Assembly: GCF_000702265.1 (NCBI RefSeq)
Contig: NZ_KL370880.1
Span: forward strand, 1 to 64,000
Reading direction: 5' to 3'
From: Butyrivibrio sp. NC2002
GTDB taxonomy: Bacteria > Bacillota > Clostridia > Lachnospirales > Lachnospiraceae
Length of the DNA: 64,000 bases
Of the stretch, positions 1 through 8,717 are shown piece after piece (the stretch's first letter is position 1; each line of letters begins with the position of its first letter). The notes below the pieces were generated by a model. It did no database searches. It was not told the origin of the DNA and saw nothing but the letters and a program-made list of their open reading frames with translations. The position numbers were made by a program, and so were the translations under genes.

Positions 1-292
<292 letters not shown>

Positions 293-379
293 AAGAAGGA
301 CATAGAACGAAGAAGGATCTGAGATGTATTCAGTGTTCGGTTTTGAAGGTACGTTATAACACGTTTATCGTGCTTTTAT
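293..379 (+). other. Spacer between 23S rRNA and tRNA-Asn, no 5S rRNA seen
   Basis: This 87-nt spacer is too short for the roughly 117-nt 5S rRNA, and nothing in it resembles 5S. It likely carries the 3' strand of the 23S processing stem. The 5S copy must be elsewhere, either upstream of this operon or at a separate locus. Confidence 0.7.
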
Positions 380-452
380 TCCTCAATAGCTCAGTCGGTA
401 GAGCATTCGGCTGTTAACCGAAGTGTCGTAGGTTCGAGTCCTACTTGGGGAG
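380..452 (+). tRNA. tRNA-Asn (GTT)
   Basis: A 73-nt cloverleaf. The acceptor arms TCCTCAA (380-386) and TTGGGGA (445-451) pair with one T-G wobble. The anticodon loop CTGTTAA puts GTT at 413-415, and the T arm carries GGTTCGAGTCC. The discriminator base is G452 and CCA is not encoded. It is the first of three tRNAs co-transcribed after the rRNA. Confidence 0.97.
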
Positions 453-508
453 CTGATTGTACGGAGACCTTGATACAATCGATAACTGTCTGTTATACAG
501 ATATATAT

Positions 509-580
509 GGCTCCGTGGTCAAGTGGTTAAGACATCGCCCTTTCACGGCGGTAACACGAGTTCGAGCCTCGTCGGAGTCA
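509..580 (+). tRNA. tRNA-Glu (TTC)
   Basis: A 72-nt cloverleaf. The acceptor arms GGCTCCG (509-515) and CGGAGTC (573-579) pair with one wobble. The anticodon loop CTTTCAC gives TTC at 542-544, and the T arm has GTTCGAGCC. CCA is not encoded. Confidence 0.97.
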
Positions 581-595
581 TTTCTAAAAGAGTAT

Positions 596-666
596 GGTGA
601 CTTAGCCAAGTGGTAAGGCGTGGGACTGCAACTCCCTGATCGTCGGTTCAAATCCGTCAGTCACCT
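596..666 (+). tRNA. tRNA-Cys (GCA)
   Basis: A 71-nt cloverleaf. The acceptor arms GGTGACT (596-602) and AGTCACC (659-665) pair perfectly. The anticodon loop CTGCAAC gives GCA at 628-630. The discriminator is T666, and U73 is the identity base expected for cysteine tRNA. CCA is not encoded. Confidence 0.97.
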
Positions 667-675
667 TTGAAATTA

Positions 676-713
676 AGTCTTAAATGTTGATTAACAACAT
701 TTAAGGCTTTTTT
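676..713 (+). terminator. Intrinsic terminator of the rRNA-tRNA operon
   Basis: A 14-bp stem (about 676-689 with 695-708, one G-T wobble) closes a 5-nt loop and is followed by a run of T at 708-713. It lies 10 nt after tRNA-Cys. Confidence 0.9.
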
Positions 714-740
714 GTTGTACATAAAGCTTTTTTATCGGTG

Positions 741-746
741 TATAAT
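741..746 (+). promoter_or_regulatory. Candidate -10 box for the nitroreductase gene
   Basis: A consensus TATAAT sits 32 nt before the start codon at 779 and just after the rRNA-operon terminator. The -35 region is poor (TTGTAC at 715-720, spacing 20), so only the -10 is supported. Confidence 0.45.
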
Positions 747-778
747 TTACATTAGGTAAAATATAGGAGGAGGGAACT

Positions 779-1360
779 ATGCTTAAAGATTTGGTATTAG
801 CAAACAGAAGTTATCGTGGATTTGATGAAAGCTATACTTTTTCAAAAGAAGATATGGAAGAGTTCATTGAGATAGCAAGACTATGTCCGTCTGCTGCAAA
901 TCTTCAGCCTTTAAAGTACTACATTTGTTACGAACAAGACAGGGTAGAACAAATATTAAACTGTACAAAATGGGCAGCTGCGTTACCTGAGCTATGTCTT
1001 CCAAGAGAAGGACATCATCCTACTGCATTTATTGTTATTTGTCAGGATTGCTCCATAAGCAGTAATCTTAATTCTTCTCAGAAAGACGTAGGAATTGCGG
1101 CGCAGTCGATACTGCTTAGAGCAGCAGAAGATGGCCTAGGTGGTCTTATGATAGGCAATTTTGACTCGGATGCTTTAAAGACAGTATTGGGGTTGTCAGA
1201 TCAGTTTGAAATTCAGTTGGTCATTGCGCTTGGTAAACCGGATGAAACTATTAAAATAGTTGATGTTAAAAACGATGGATCAACTAAGTACTATAGGGAT
1301 AAAGATGATGTTCATTATGTTCCTAAGAGATTATTAAAGAATATAATTATAAATAATTAA
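779..1360 (+). CDS. Nitroreductase family protein
   Basis: The 193-residue protein is the size of small FMN-dependent nitroreductase-like oxidoreductases. The N-terminus (LANRSYRGFDES) matches the family's R-S-x-R-x-F type FMN-contacting start, residues about 37-45 (CPSAANLQP) match the second FMN region, and DVGIAAQSILLRAAEDGLGG (about 101-120) is the typical central helix. Such enzymes reduce flavins, nitro compounds or quinones with NAD(P)H. The physiological substrate cannot be read from sequence. The start is supported by AGGAGGAGGG just upstream. Its stop is 13 nt before the S1-domain gene, so the two are probably co-transcribed. Confidence 0.85.
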   Translation: MLKDLVLANRSYRGFDESYTFSKEDMEEFIEIARLCPSAANLQPLKYYICYEQDRVEQILNCTKWAAALPELCLPREGHHPTAFIVICQDCSISSNLNSSQKDVGIAAQSILLRAAEDGLGGLMIGNFDSDALKTVLGLSDQFEIQLVIALGKPDETIKIVDVKNDGSTKYYRDKDDVHYVPKRLLKNIIINN

Positions 1361-1373
1361 GGGGGATTTAACC

Positions 1374-2276
1374 ATGGAATCAATGGAAGATTTCAAAGAC
1401 GAGATTGAAAGATCATTTAGAAAGATTAAGGAAGGAGATATACTTACAGGCACTGTAGTAGGCATAGAGGATACTTATGTACTTTTGGATATCGGAAGCT
1501 ATACGCAGGGAATAATAAAAGCGGAAGATTTAAGTGAGGATCCAAAATTCTCTATCAGAACAGATGTTAATGTAGGAGATGAGATTTCAGCAACTGTTAT
1601 AGCAACAGATGATGGAAATGGTAACATTTTACTTTCTAAAAGAGAGGCAACGAAGGTATTATCTTGGGATAAACTTAAAGCCCTTAAGGAAAGTGCCAAG
1701 AACGTTACTGTTACTATAAGTGAAGCTGTAAAGGGTGGTGTAGTAACATATCTTGAGGGAATTCGCGCTTTTATACCTGCTTCAAAGCTTTCTCTTAATT
1801 ATATTGAAGAGGATGCGTTAGGCGATTTTGTAGGAAAAAAATTAGATGTAAGAGTTATTACTGCTGATGAAAAGGATCAGAAGCTTGTGCTGTCAGCTAA
1901 AGAAATTTTAAGAGAAAAGGCTGATGAGGAAAGAGCTCAGAAAATATCAAACGTTGAGGTTGGATTGGTAACAGAAGGAGTTGTAGAAAGTATCCAGGAT
2001 TATGGTGCATTTATAAATCTTGGAAATGGACTTACGGGACTTGTTCATATTTCTCAGATTTCCAATCAGAGAATAGCTCATCCAAGTGCAGTTTTGAAGG
2101 TAGGAGAAAAGGTTAAGGTAAAAGTAATCGCAATAAAAGACGGAAAGCTCAGCCTTAGTATGAAAGCCCTTCAAGATATTGCTGCTACAGAGATTACAGA
2201 GGAAAAAATTGAATTTGAGAGTGAAGGAGAAGCTACAACATCTCTGGCTGCGCTATTAAAGAAAGCAGGTTTTTAA
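1374..2276 (+). CDS. S1 RNA-binding domain protein (ribosomal protein S1-like)
   Basis: The 300-residue protein has three OB-fold S1 domains: residues about 18-88 (GDILTGTVVGIEDTYVLLDI), about 105-175, and about 192-265. The third is the most canonical (EGVVESIQDYGAFINLGNGLTGLVHISQIS region). Firmicute S1 homologues of this type bind mRNA and contribute to translation or RNA stability. With three domains it is shorter than the six-domain E. coli S1. The start at 1374 follows AAGGGGGATT; a second ATG at 1383 is possible. It lies in a run with the nitroreductase and sirtuin genes. Confidence 0.88.
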   Translation: MESMEDFKDEIERSFRKIKEGDILTGTVVGIEDTYVLLDIGSYTQGIIKAEDLSEDPKFSIRTDVNVGDEISATVIATDDGNGNILLSKREATKVLSWDKLKALKESAKNVTVTISEAVKGGVVTYLEGIRAFIPASKLSLNYIEEDALGDFVGKKLDVRVITADEKDQKLVLSAKEILREKADEERAQKISNVEVGLVTEGVVESIQDYGAFINLGNGLTGLVHISQISNQRIAHPSAVLKVGEKVKVKVIAIKDGKLSLSMKALQDIAATEITEEKIEFESEGEATTSLAALLKKAGF

Positions 2277-2325
2277 TAATAAAATATACACTGATAACAG
2301 AAACTGAACAAGAGAGGTTACAGTT

Positions 2326-3042
2326 ATGGATGAAGCTATCAGAGAACTAAAGAAAATTGTGGATGAAACTGATAATATAGTATTTTTCGGCGGTGCAGGT
2401 GTATCTACAGAGAGTGGAGTTCCTGATTTTAGAAGTGAGGATGGTCTTTATCACCAGCATTATAAATATCCTCCGGAGCAGATGCTTAGCCATACTTTTT
2501 ACAAAAAAATGCCGGAAGAGTTTTTCAGATTCTATAAGGATAAGCTTTTGGTTAAAGGAATAAAGCCTAACAAGGCCCATAAAAAACTTGCCGAGTGGGA
2601 GCAGGAGGGAAAACTTAAGGCGGTAATAACACAAAATATTGATGGATTGCATCAGGCTGCCGGAAGTAAGGAAGTGCTGGAACTTCATGGAAGTGTTCAT
2701 AGAAACTATTGTGAGAAATGTGGAAAGTTCTATGACTTTGATTTCATGGCAGATTGTGAAGGCATTCCTACCTGCGAATGTGGTGGAAGAATTAAACCTG
2801 ATGTAGTCTTATATGAAGAAGGCCTGGACATGGACATTATGAGAAAAGCAGTAGATTATATTGCTTCAGCAGACGTTCTAATTATCGGAGGAACATCACT
2901 TGTTGTCTATCCTGCAGCGGGACTTATAGATTATTACCGTGGAAATAAACTGATTTTGATAAATAAGTCCGCAACAACAAGAGATAGTCAGGCAGATTTG
3001 GTTATTCAAGGATCAATTGGGGAAGTCCTTGATCAGCTGTAA
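2326..3042 (+). CDS. cobB: NAD-dependent protein deacylase, Sir2 family
   Basis: A sirtuin of 238 residues, normal for bacteria. The NAD-binding motif GAGVSTESGVPDFRS is at about 24-38, TQNIDGLH at about 102-109, and the catalytic histidine in LELHGSVH at about 118-125. A structural zinc site is formed by CEKC and CEC/CGG cysteines (about 129-153). It removes acyl groups from lysines using NAD, forming nicotinamide and O-acyl-ADP-ribose. The start is preceded by AGAGAGGTTACAG, an adequate Shine-Dalgarno. No substrate partner is suggested by the neighbours. Confidence 0.93.
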   Translation: MDEAIRELKKIVDETDNIVFFGGAGVSTESGVPDFRSEDGLYHQHYKYPPEQMLSHTFYKKMPEEFFRFYKDKLLVKGIKPNKAHKKLAEWEQEGKLKAVITQNIDGLHQAAGSKEVLELHGSVHRNYCEKCGKFYDFDFMADCEGIPTCECGGRIKPDVVLYEEGLDMDIMRKAVDYIASADVLIIGGTSLVVYPAAGLIDYYRGNKLILINKSATTRDSQADLVIQGSIGEVLDQL

Positions 3043-3095
3043 GAAAAAGAAGCGAAAATATCAGTATATTCAGAATACTCTGATGAGGAAATGGC

Positions 3096-3124
3096 TTGCA
3101 CTTATCTCCACTTTGTGATAAAGT
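3096..3124 (+). promoter_or_regulatory. Promoter of rpsF-ssb-rpsR
   Basis: TTGCAC (3096-3101), 17-nt spacer, TAAAGT (3119-3124), with TGa directly before the -10 (extended -10). A near-identical TGTGATAAA copy follows 18 nt downstream (3132-3140) and may be a second start or a short direct repeat. Confidence 0.6.
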
Positions 3125-3146
3125 ATATCTCTGTGATAAATTCCTT

Positions 3147-3169
3147 GCTACCAAACTGATATTGGTGGC
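3147..3169 (+). promoter_or_regulatory. Leader hairpin upstream of rpsF
   Basis: GCTACCAA (3147-3154) pairs with TTGGTGGC (3162-3169) with one G-T wobble and a 7-nt loop, ending 12 nt before the AAAGGAGG ribosome binding site. rpsF leaders in many bacteria carry an S6:S18-binding RNA; the CCG bulge typical of that motif was not found here, so the hairpin is reported without assigning that function. Confidence 0.4.
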
Positions 3170-3195
3170 CAGAGACCAAAAGGAGGTAAGAAAGC

Positions 3196-3486
3196 ATGAC
3201 AAAATATGAATTAGCCGTTATTGTTAACGCAAAGATCGAAGACGACGCTAGAGCAGCAGCTATTGATAAGTGCAAGGCTTTGATCGAAAGATTTGGCGGA
3301 CAGATCACAGATGTTGATGAATGGGGCAAGAAGAAGCTTGCTTATGAAATCAACAAGATGAATGAAGGCTTCTACTATTTCATTCACTTCAACGCTGAGA
3401 CAACTGCTCCTGCTGAGATCGAGAAGCGTGTTCGTATCGTCGATGGCGTCATTCGTTATCTGATCGTTAAGACTGACGAGGCGTAA
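3196..3486 (+). CDS. rpsF: 30S ribosomal protein S6
   Basis: The 96-residue protein is full length for S6. It has the family start (TKYELAVIVNAKIEDD) and the conserved centre WGKKKLAYEINKMNEGFYYF (about 43-62). S6 pairs with S18 on the platform of the small subunit. Translation starts after a strong AAAGGAGG. The order rpsF-ssb-rpsR is the classic bacterial operon, and the three genes here are spaced by 20 and 58 nt. Confidence 0.98.
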   Translation: MTKYELAVIVNAKIEDDARAAAIDKCKALIERFGGQITDVDEWGKKKLAYEINKMNEGFYYFIHFNAETTAPAEIEKRVRIVDGVIRYLIVKTDEA

Positions 3487-3506
3487 GAAAAAGAGGACGA
3501 AAAGAT

Positions 3507-3962
3507 ATGAATAAAGTTATACTTATGGGACGATTAACAAGGGATCCCGATGTTAGATATTCTCAGGGAGAGAATTCAATGGCAATTGCAAGATATTCAC
3601 TTGCAGTTGACAGAAGATTTAATAGAAATAATCAGGACGGACAGACAGCAGATTTTATAAACTGTGTTGCATTTGGACGTGCAGGTGAATTTGCAGAGAA
3701 ATATCTTAAGAAGGGCACCAAGATTGCCGTCACAGGACGTATCCAGACAGGTAGTTATACCAATAAGGATGGTCAGAAAGTATACACAACAGATGTAGTA
3801 GTAGAGGAGCAGGAGTTTGCTGAAAGTAAGAATGCAAACGGAGGAAGCAGCTTCTCTGGAAACACATCAGCTCCGGCTTTTGAAGCTCCAAGCAATCAGA
3901 ATCCCGGAGATGGATTTATCAATATTCCTGACGGAATAGATGAAGAGCTTCCATTTAATTAA
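3507..3962 (+). CDS. ssb: Single-stranded DNA-binding protein
   Basis: The 151-residue SSB has an OB fold over residues 1-110 (MNKVILMGRLTRDPDVRYSQ, then NCVAFGRAGEFAEKYLKKGT), a Gly/Ser/Asn/Pro-rich linker, and an acidic tip ending DEELPFN. That tip is the usual partner-docking motif, here with one residue after the LPF. It protects single-stranded DNA in replication and repair and sits between the two ribosomal genes of its operon. The start follows AAGAGGACGAAAAG. Confidence 0.98.
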   Translation: MNKVILMGRLTRDPDVRYSQGENSMAIARYSLAVDRRFNRNNQDGQTADFINCVAFGRAGEFAEKYLKKGTKIAVTGRIQTGSYTNKDGQKVYTTDVVVEEQEFAESKNANGGSSFSGNTSAPAFEAPSNQNPGDGFINIPDGIDEELPFN

Positions 3963-3972
3963 TTGATTTTAG

Positions 3973-3988
3973 ATGCCCTATAGGGCAT
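3973..3988 (+). promoter_or_regulatory. Small hairpin between ssb and rpsR
   Basis: ATGCCC (3973-3978) and GGGCAT (3983-3988) pair perfectly over a TATA loop. There is no T-run, so it is not a terminator. It may protect or process the transcript between ssb and rpsR. Confidence 0.4.
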
Positions 3989-4020
3989 TGCCTACTGATA
4001 ATTGATAAGGAGGTACCACA

Positions 4021-4284
4021 ATGGCTTTCAATAAGTCTGATAGAACCGATTCTCCTGTAAGAAGAAAAGGTGGTATGCACAGAAGAAAGAAAGTTTGCGT
4101 ATTCTGTGGAAAAGACAATGTGATTGATTACAAGGATACAGCAAAGCTTAAGAAGTTCGTTTCTGAGAGTGGAAAGATCCTTCCCAGACGTATCACAGGT
4201 AACTGTGCAAAGCACCAGAGAGAGCTCACAGTAGCTATCAAGCGTGCTAGACATCTTGCACTTATGCCTTACGTAGCTGAGTAA
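4021..4284 (+). CDS. rpsR: 30S ribosomal protein S18
   Basis: This 87-residue basic protein has the S18 core [19 protein letters not shown] (about 42-60) and [20 protein letters not shown] near the C-terminus. An N-terminal CVFCG pair (about 26-30) with C60 suggests a zinc-type variant of S18, common in Firmicutes. It binds S6 in the 30S subunit. The start follows AAGGAGG. The operon ends with a terminator at 4308-4347. Confidence 0.98.
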   Translation: MAFNKSDRTDSPVRRKGGMHRRKKVCVFCGKDNVIDYKDTAKLKKFVSESGKILPRRITGNCAKHQRELTVAIKRARHLALMPYVAE

Positions 4285-4307
4285 TCGCAGAATAAATAAG
4301 CTTTATA

Positions 4308-4347
4308 AAAGGCACTTTTTAGAAGTAATTCTAAGAAGTGCCTTTTT
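4308..4347 (+). terminator. Terminator of rpsF-ssb-rpsR
   Basis: AAAGGCACTT (4308-4317) pairs with AAGTGCCTTT (4336-4345), continued by T residues to 4347. Confidence 0.9.
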
Positions 4348-4418
4348 GCATGCAAAGCAAGTGGTTGTTTATTAAAATTTAATACAATATTTAATGAAAT
4401 ATAGTAAATAGCCCGATT

Positions 4419-4458
4419 ATTAGCGCCATATAAATGCTAAAATATATATGGCGCTAAT
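4419..4458. repeat. Perfect 14-bp inverted repeat upstream of the FIST gene
   Basis: ATTAGCGCCATATA (4419-4432) and TATATGGCGCTAAT (4445-4458) are perfect complements with a 12-nt loop, followed by a T-rich stretch to 4474. The right arm ends 17 nt before the AAGGAGG of the FIST gene. It could be an operator, a leader attenuator or a second terminator. Confidence 0.75.
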
Positions 4459-4486
4459 TTTGTGTTTTCTTTTTAAGGAGGTTTAT

Positions 4487-5542
4487 ATGAAAACCTTTTA
4501 TGGTAAAAGTAATTCAGGAAATCTGTCAGAAGCTGTTAGTGGATTGTCTTCGCCCAAGCTCATCATAATGATGAGTACCGATAAAACTTTTGAAAAGGAC
4601 GTGGAAGAGCTTGAAAAGCTGTATCCCGGTGTGCCCAGCATCGGTTGTATTGCTATGGGATATGATACAAGCGTAGTTGAAAAAGGTATTGCGATCACTG
4701 CATTTTTGGATGGCGTAAACGTGAAAACCGGAGCTCTTGAAGAGGTATCAAAGACCCCGGCGAGATACATAGACAGGATCAGGGAAGACATTGAGGCAGT
4801 AAGACCGGGAAAGGAGAACACAGTAATAATTGATTTTTGCGCGGGAAATGATGCCGCTGTACTTACCACTTTGAGCGGACTTGTGGATAAATATAATCTC
4901 CAGGTCATGGGCGCTACGGGAGATGGTGGAAGAGTTTCTGTAAACGGAAAAGTATATGAAGACGGAATGGCTTATGCTGTTGTTAAAAACGAAGGCGGAA
5001 AGGTTAAGACATATAAGGAAAACCTTTATGCACCAAGAGACAACGTACAGCTTATCGCATCAAAGACGGATAAGAGCAAATATTATCTTGGAGAACTTAA
5101 CGGCAAGCCTGCAAAGCAGATGTATATTCAACTTACAGGTGCACCGGAAAATGATGTTGTAAACCAAACCTTCAAAAATCCTTTTGGCAAAATGATGGGT
5201 GATGATGTATGCATTGTTTCGCTTAAGGATGTTTCAGGCTCCGGTCTTATCCTCTACAGACAGATAAATGACTCGGATATACTTACAATACTTGAGATGC
5301 GCGATATGTCTGAGGTGGCTCAGACAACAATAAACAATATCAGAAATGATTTTTCGAAAGTATCTGCTATTTTCTCAGTTAACTGCATTTTCCGATATCT
5401 TGTTTTTGAGGAAAACGGCGGACTTTCGAATTACTTAAATAAAATAGGATCCCTCGGTTTTTCCTGTGGCCTTGTAGGGTTCGGCGAACACTATAATACT
5501 CAGTTTGTTAACCAGACTATGACATGTGTTGTATTCGAATAA
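4487..5542 (+). CDS. FIST domain sensory protein
   Basis: The 351-residue protein matches the FIST_N plus FIST_C architecture. It has an N-terminal [20 protein letters not shown] region (about 55-75), a central [20 protein letters not shown] (about 145-165), and a C-terminal end [21 protein letters not shown] that is typical of FIST_C. FIST proteins are thought to sense small ligands, possibly amino acids, for signalling. No membrane segment or fused output domain is present. The start at 4487 follows AAGGAGG at ideal spacing; an in-frame ATG at 4448 falls inside the inverted repeat and lacks a ribosome site. The chemoreceptor gene follows after 13 nt. Confidence 0.87.
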   Translation: MKTFYGKSNSGNLSEAVSGLSSPKLIIMMSTDKTFEKDVEELEKLYPGVPSIGCIAMGYDTSVVEKGIAITAFLDGVNVKTGALEEVSKTPARYIDRIREDIEAVRPGKENTVIIDFCAGNDAAVLTTLSGLVDKYNLQVMGATGDGGRVSVNGKVYEDGMAYAVVKNEGGKVKTYKENLYAPRDNVQLIASKTDKSKYYLGELNGKPAKQMYIQLTGAPENDVVNQTFKNPFGKMMGDDVCIVSLKDVSGSGLILYRQINDSDILTILEMRDMSEVAQTTINNIRNDFSKVSAIFSVNCIFRYLVFEENGGLSNYLNKIGSLGFSCGLVGFGEHYNTQFVNQTMTCVVFE

Positions 5543-5555
5543 GGGGGATAATAAA

Positions 5556-6521
5556 ATGTTAGAATTTTTTGGAAGAAAAAAAGTAGATGAAACAAGTGCT
5601 GTAAATGAAGCTGCTTTGGCTAAGAAGAAAGAAGATGAAAAAGAAAAGGCTGATTCTTTGGTGTACATTGCAGATTCTATCAAGGATTTCCAGAAGCAGC
5701 TTGTATCAAACGAAGTAAATTCTCTTACAGAGATTCATGATATGGGCGAAGCGATTTCTGATGTAATTGACAGCAATAATGCTCTCCGCAATAAAATGGA
5801 TCTGTTTAATGAGAAATTTGCGGAGGTCAACAACAGCGCTTCAAAATTCGAAGATGTTAAGGTAAATATTCTTAACAGCGTTCAGACAGCACAGGGAAAG
5901 GTTTCCGAGCTTGAGACGAGCTCAAATGAGGTTAGAGAGAGCTTTGATGAGATGGCTCAGGGATTTGAGAACTTCAAGCAGGCTGTTGAGCAAATATCTG
6001 ATTATATGAAAAAGATTATCAGTATCGCATCACAGACAAACCTTCTTGCACTCAATGCTTCAATAGAAGCAGCAAGAGCCGGTGAAGCAGGAAAAGGCTT
6101 TGCGGTTGTTGCAACAGAAGTCAGAGAGCTTGCTGATGAAATAAAGGCGATGATCGATCAGGTAAATGCTTCTATAGCAAATGCCGGAGAAGAGAGCGAC
6201 AAGCTGTCTGTCAGCATGGAAAATTCAATTGCTGCCATGGACAGAAGCCTTTCTGAAGTTCATGAAACAAACCAGACCTTTGAAGATATTATAAGCAGTG
6301 CTAACGGCGCAAATGATGTTCAAAAAGAAATATCTGACACAGCTGAGGATGCTTCTGATGAACTTAGATCAATCAGCGCCAGCTTTGATGATATCAATAG
6401 AAAATATGATGTTCTTGTAAACCAGCTTGATAAGGTTAATTCGCTTGGAACAACAAAGAGTAGCGTATTTGAACATATTGATAATCTGGTTTCACAGATT
6501 GAGCCTATTGTTAAGAAGTGA
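5556..6521 (+). CDS. Soluble methyl-accepting chemotaxis-type signalling protein
   Basis: A 321-residue, mostly helical protein with the diagnostic chemoreceptor hairpin tip at about 155-185 ([19 protein letters not shown], then [17 protein letters not shown]). It has no transmembrane segment and no periplasmic domain, so it is a cytoplasmic receptor. The tip recruits CheA/CheW. It starts after AAGGGGGAT at 5556; an upstream in-frame start at 5526 lies within the FIST gene. With FIST immediately upstream, the simplest reading is a two-protein sensor in which FIST binds the ligand. No che genes are in the window. Confidence 0.9.
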   Translation: MLEFFGRKKVDETSAVNEAALAKKKEDEKEKADSLVYIADSIKDFQKQLVSNEVNSLTEIHDMGEAISDVIDSNNALRNKMDLFNEKFAEVNNSASKFEDVKVNILNSVQTAQGKVSELETSSNEVRESFDEMAQGFENFKQAVEQISDYMKKIISIASQTNLLALNASIEAARAGEAGKGFAVVATEVRELADEIKAMIDQVNASIANAGEESDKLSVSMENSIAAMDRSLSEVHETNQTFEDIISSANGANDVQKEISDTAEDASDELRSISASFDDINRKYDVLVNQLDKVNSLGTTKSSVFEHIDNLVSQIEPIVKK

Positions 6522-6567
6522 GTTTAATCATAAACCTAAAGTGCATGAAGTGTGGTGCTATCCTTTT

Positions 6568-6598
6568 TGTTCTTTTGTTATGACTTTTGTGTTATCAT
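6568..6598 (+). promoter_or_regulatory. Candidate promoter of gdpP-rplI-dnaB
   Basis: TATCAT (6593-6598) preceded by TGt makes an extended -10. A weak -35, TTGTTC (6568-6573), is 19 nt upstream. It lies 44 nt before the gdpP start. Confidence 0.45.
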
Positions 6599-6641
6599 GG
6601 ATGTTATAAGTAGGTAGTTATCGCCTAAGGAGTGAAAAGGA

Positions 6642-8693
6642 ATGCCAAAGACTAGAATCAAGCTGAAGGGTAAACTTAAGACCTTTCTCAGAATTTTTAC
6701 ATACCTGGGTATTTTATTGCTTGGCGTAATGATCGCGGTTTTCACCGTTAGCTTTACTGCAGGGCTTGTTGTGGCTGCTTTTACGGCATTATATTTTATG
6801 GCCGTGATCTATCTGGATTTTTACAACAAACCCATTATCATGAACGAGCTTGTTAGTTTTGCGACGGAGTATGGACAGATTCAGAGGAGACTATTAAGAG
6901 AACTTGATCTTCCGCACGCACTTTTGGATGATACAGGGAAAATTATCTGGACCAATATTGCTTTCGAAAGAGTTATCCATCAGGATAAGGGATTCAGAAA
7001 GCATATTTCTGCTGTTTTTCCGACAGTAACACCTGATAAATTTCCGGTAGGTGATGAAGAAACGCACCAGGATATTACATACGAAGAAGGTGCGTATGTA
7101 CTTCGAATGAAAAGAATCTCTCTTGATGAGATGGCTATGAACAGCGATATCATCGACGCAGAGAGTTATGAAGGTTATCTTATAGCAGTTTATCTTTTTG
7201 ATGAAACTGCTCTTCGCCTTGCAATCAACGAGGTGGATTCCCAGTCTCTTGCAGCAGGTCTTATTTATATTGATAACTATGATGAGGCGCTTGAAAGCGT
7301 TGAAGAAGTCAGAAGATCTCTGCTGACAGCTTTGATTGACAGAAAGATCAACAAATACATAGCCTCTTGTGACGGTATTGCCAAGAAGATCGAGAAGGAT
7401 AAGTATTTTATCGTAATGCCCAAGAAATCGGCACAGTCACTAAAGGAAGTAAGATTCGATATTCTGGAGGATGTAAAGACCGTAAATATCGGAAATGAGA
7501 TGGCGGTTACTCTCAGTATAGGTATTGGTGTTGACGGACTTTCCTATGCCCAGAACTACGAATTTGCACGAAATGCGATCGATCTTGCTCTTGGACGAGG
7601 CGGCGATCAGGCAGTAGTAAAAACTCCTGAAGAGATCAGTTACTTTGGCGGAAAGAGCCAGAAGGTAGAGAAGAGTACAAGAGTTAAAGCCAGAGTAAAA
7701 GCTCATGCCCTTAAGGAAATCATTAACGGAAAAGATACCGTTATTGTCATGGGACACAGGTTGGGAGATGTAGACAGCTTTGGTTCATCGGTTGGTATTT
7801 ACAGAATTGCCAAGACTTTGGACAGAAAATGTCATATTGTACTTAATGACGTGACAAATTCCATGAGACCGCTTGTTGATCTGTTTATAGACAATCCTGA
7901 TTATGACAATGACATGATAATAACCAATCAGCAGGCAATAGATATGGCAGGAAACAATGCGGTTCTTGTCGTTGTGGATGTTAATAAGCCGAGCATAACT
8001 GAATGTCCCGAGCTTTTAAAATTCTGCAAATCAATAGTGGTTCTTGATCATCACAGACAAGGAACTGAAGTTATAGAAAATGCGACACTTTCGTATGTAG
8101 AACCTTATGCATCTAGTGCCTGCGAGATGGTTTCCGAGATACTTCAGTACATTGATGAAACAGTTAAGATAAAGCCCGAAGAAGCCGACAGCATGTATTC
8201 GGGAATTATGGTTGACACCAATAATTTCATGAATAAGACCGGTGTCAGAACATTTGAGGCAGCAGCTTTCCTTAGAAGAAACGGAGCTGATGTCACAAGA
8301 GTAAGAAAGCTTTTCAGAGAAGATGCGCTTGAATATAAAGCAAAGGCCGATGCAGTAAGTCAGGCAGAAATATACAGAGGAGCCTATGCAATATCAGTAT
8401 GTGAAAGCGATGATCTTCAAAGCCCTACAGTTACTGCTGCACAGGCAGCAAATGAGCTTCTGAACATAAAGGGAGTGAGGGCGAGCTTTACATGTACGCT
8501 TTATCAAAATCTTGTATATGTAAGCGCCAGATCGATAGATGAAGTAAATGTACAGATAATAATGGAGAGACTTGGCGGAGGCGGACACATAAGCTCTGCA
8601 GGATGCCAGTTCGAGGGAGTATCAGTCGATGAAGCTATTTCGATGATAAAGAATCAGCTCGATACAATGATAGAGTCCGGAGAACTCTCCTGA
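6642..8693 (+). CDS. gdpP: Cyclic-di-AMP phosphodiesterase GdpP
   Basis: The 683-residue membrane protein has the full GdpP (YybT) layout: two N-terminal membrane helices (about 13-55), a PAS-like segment, a degenerate GGDEF domain (about 180-320) and DHH-DHHA1 phosphodiesterase domains. Catalytic signatures are GHRLGDVDSFGSS (about 370), VVVDVNKPS, VLDHHRQ (about 467) and GGGGHISSAG (about 645). It hydrolyses c-di-AMP to pApA and so influences potassium, osmotic and wall homeostasis. Translation starts after AAGGAGTG. The order gdpP-rplI-dnaB is widely conserved in Firmicutes; rplI follows after 24 nt. Confidence 0.95.
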   Translation: MPKTRIKLKGKLKTFLRIFTYLGILLLGVMIAVFTVSFTAGLVVAAFTALYFMAVIYLDFYNKPIIMNELVSFATEYGQIQRRLLRELDLPHALLDDTGKIIWTNIAFERVIHQDKGFRKHISAVFPTVTPDKFPVGDEETHQDITYEEGAYVLRMKRISLDEMAMNSDIIDAESYEGYLIAVYLFDETALRLAINEVDSQSLAAGLIYIDNYDEALESVEEVRRSLLTALIDRKINKYIASCDGIAKKIEKDKYFIVMPKKSAQSLKEVRFDILEDVKTVNIGNEMAVTLSIGIGVDGLSYAQNYEFARNAIDLALGRGGDQAVVKTPEEISYFGGKSQKVEKSTRVKARVKAHALKEIINGKDTVIVMGHRLGDVDSFGSSVGIYRIAKTLDRKCHIVLNDVTNSMRPLVDLFIDNPDYDNDMIITNQQAIDMAGNNAVLVVVDVNKPSITECPELLKFCKSIVVLDHHRQGTEVIENATLSYVEPYASSACEMVSEILQYIDETVKIKPEEADSMYSGIMVDTNNFMNKTGVRTFEAAAFLRRNGADVTRVRKLFREDALEYKAKADAVSQAEIYRGAYAISVCESDDLQSPTVTAAQAANELLNIKGVRASFTCTLYQNLVYVSARSIDEVNVQIIMERLGGGGHISSAGCQFEGVSVDEAISMIKNQLDTMIESGELS

Positions 8694-8717
8694 ATATACA
8701 GTTAAGGAGGAACAGGT

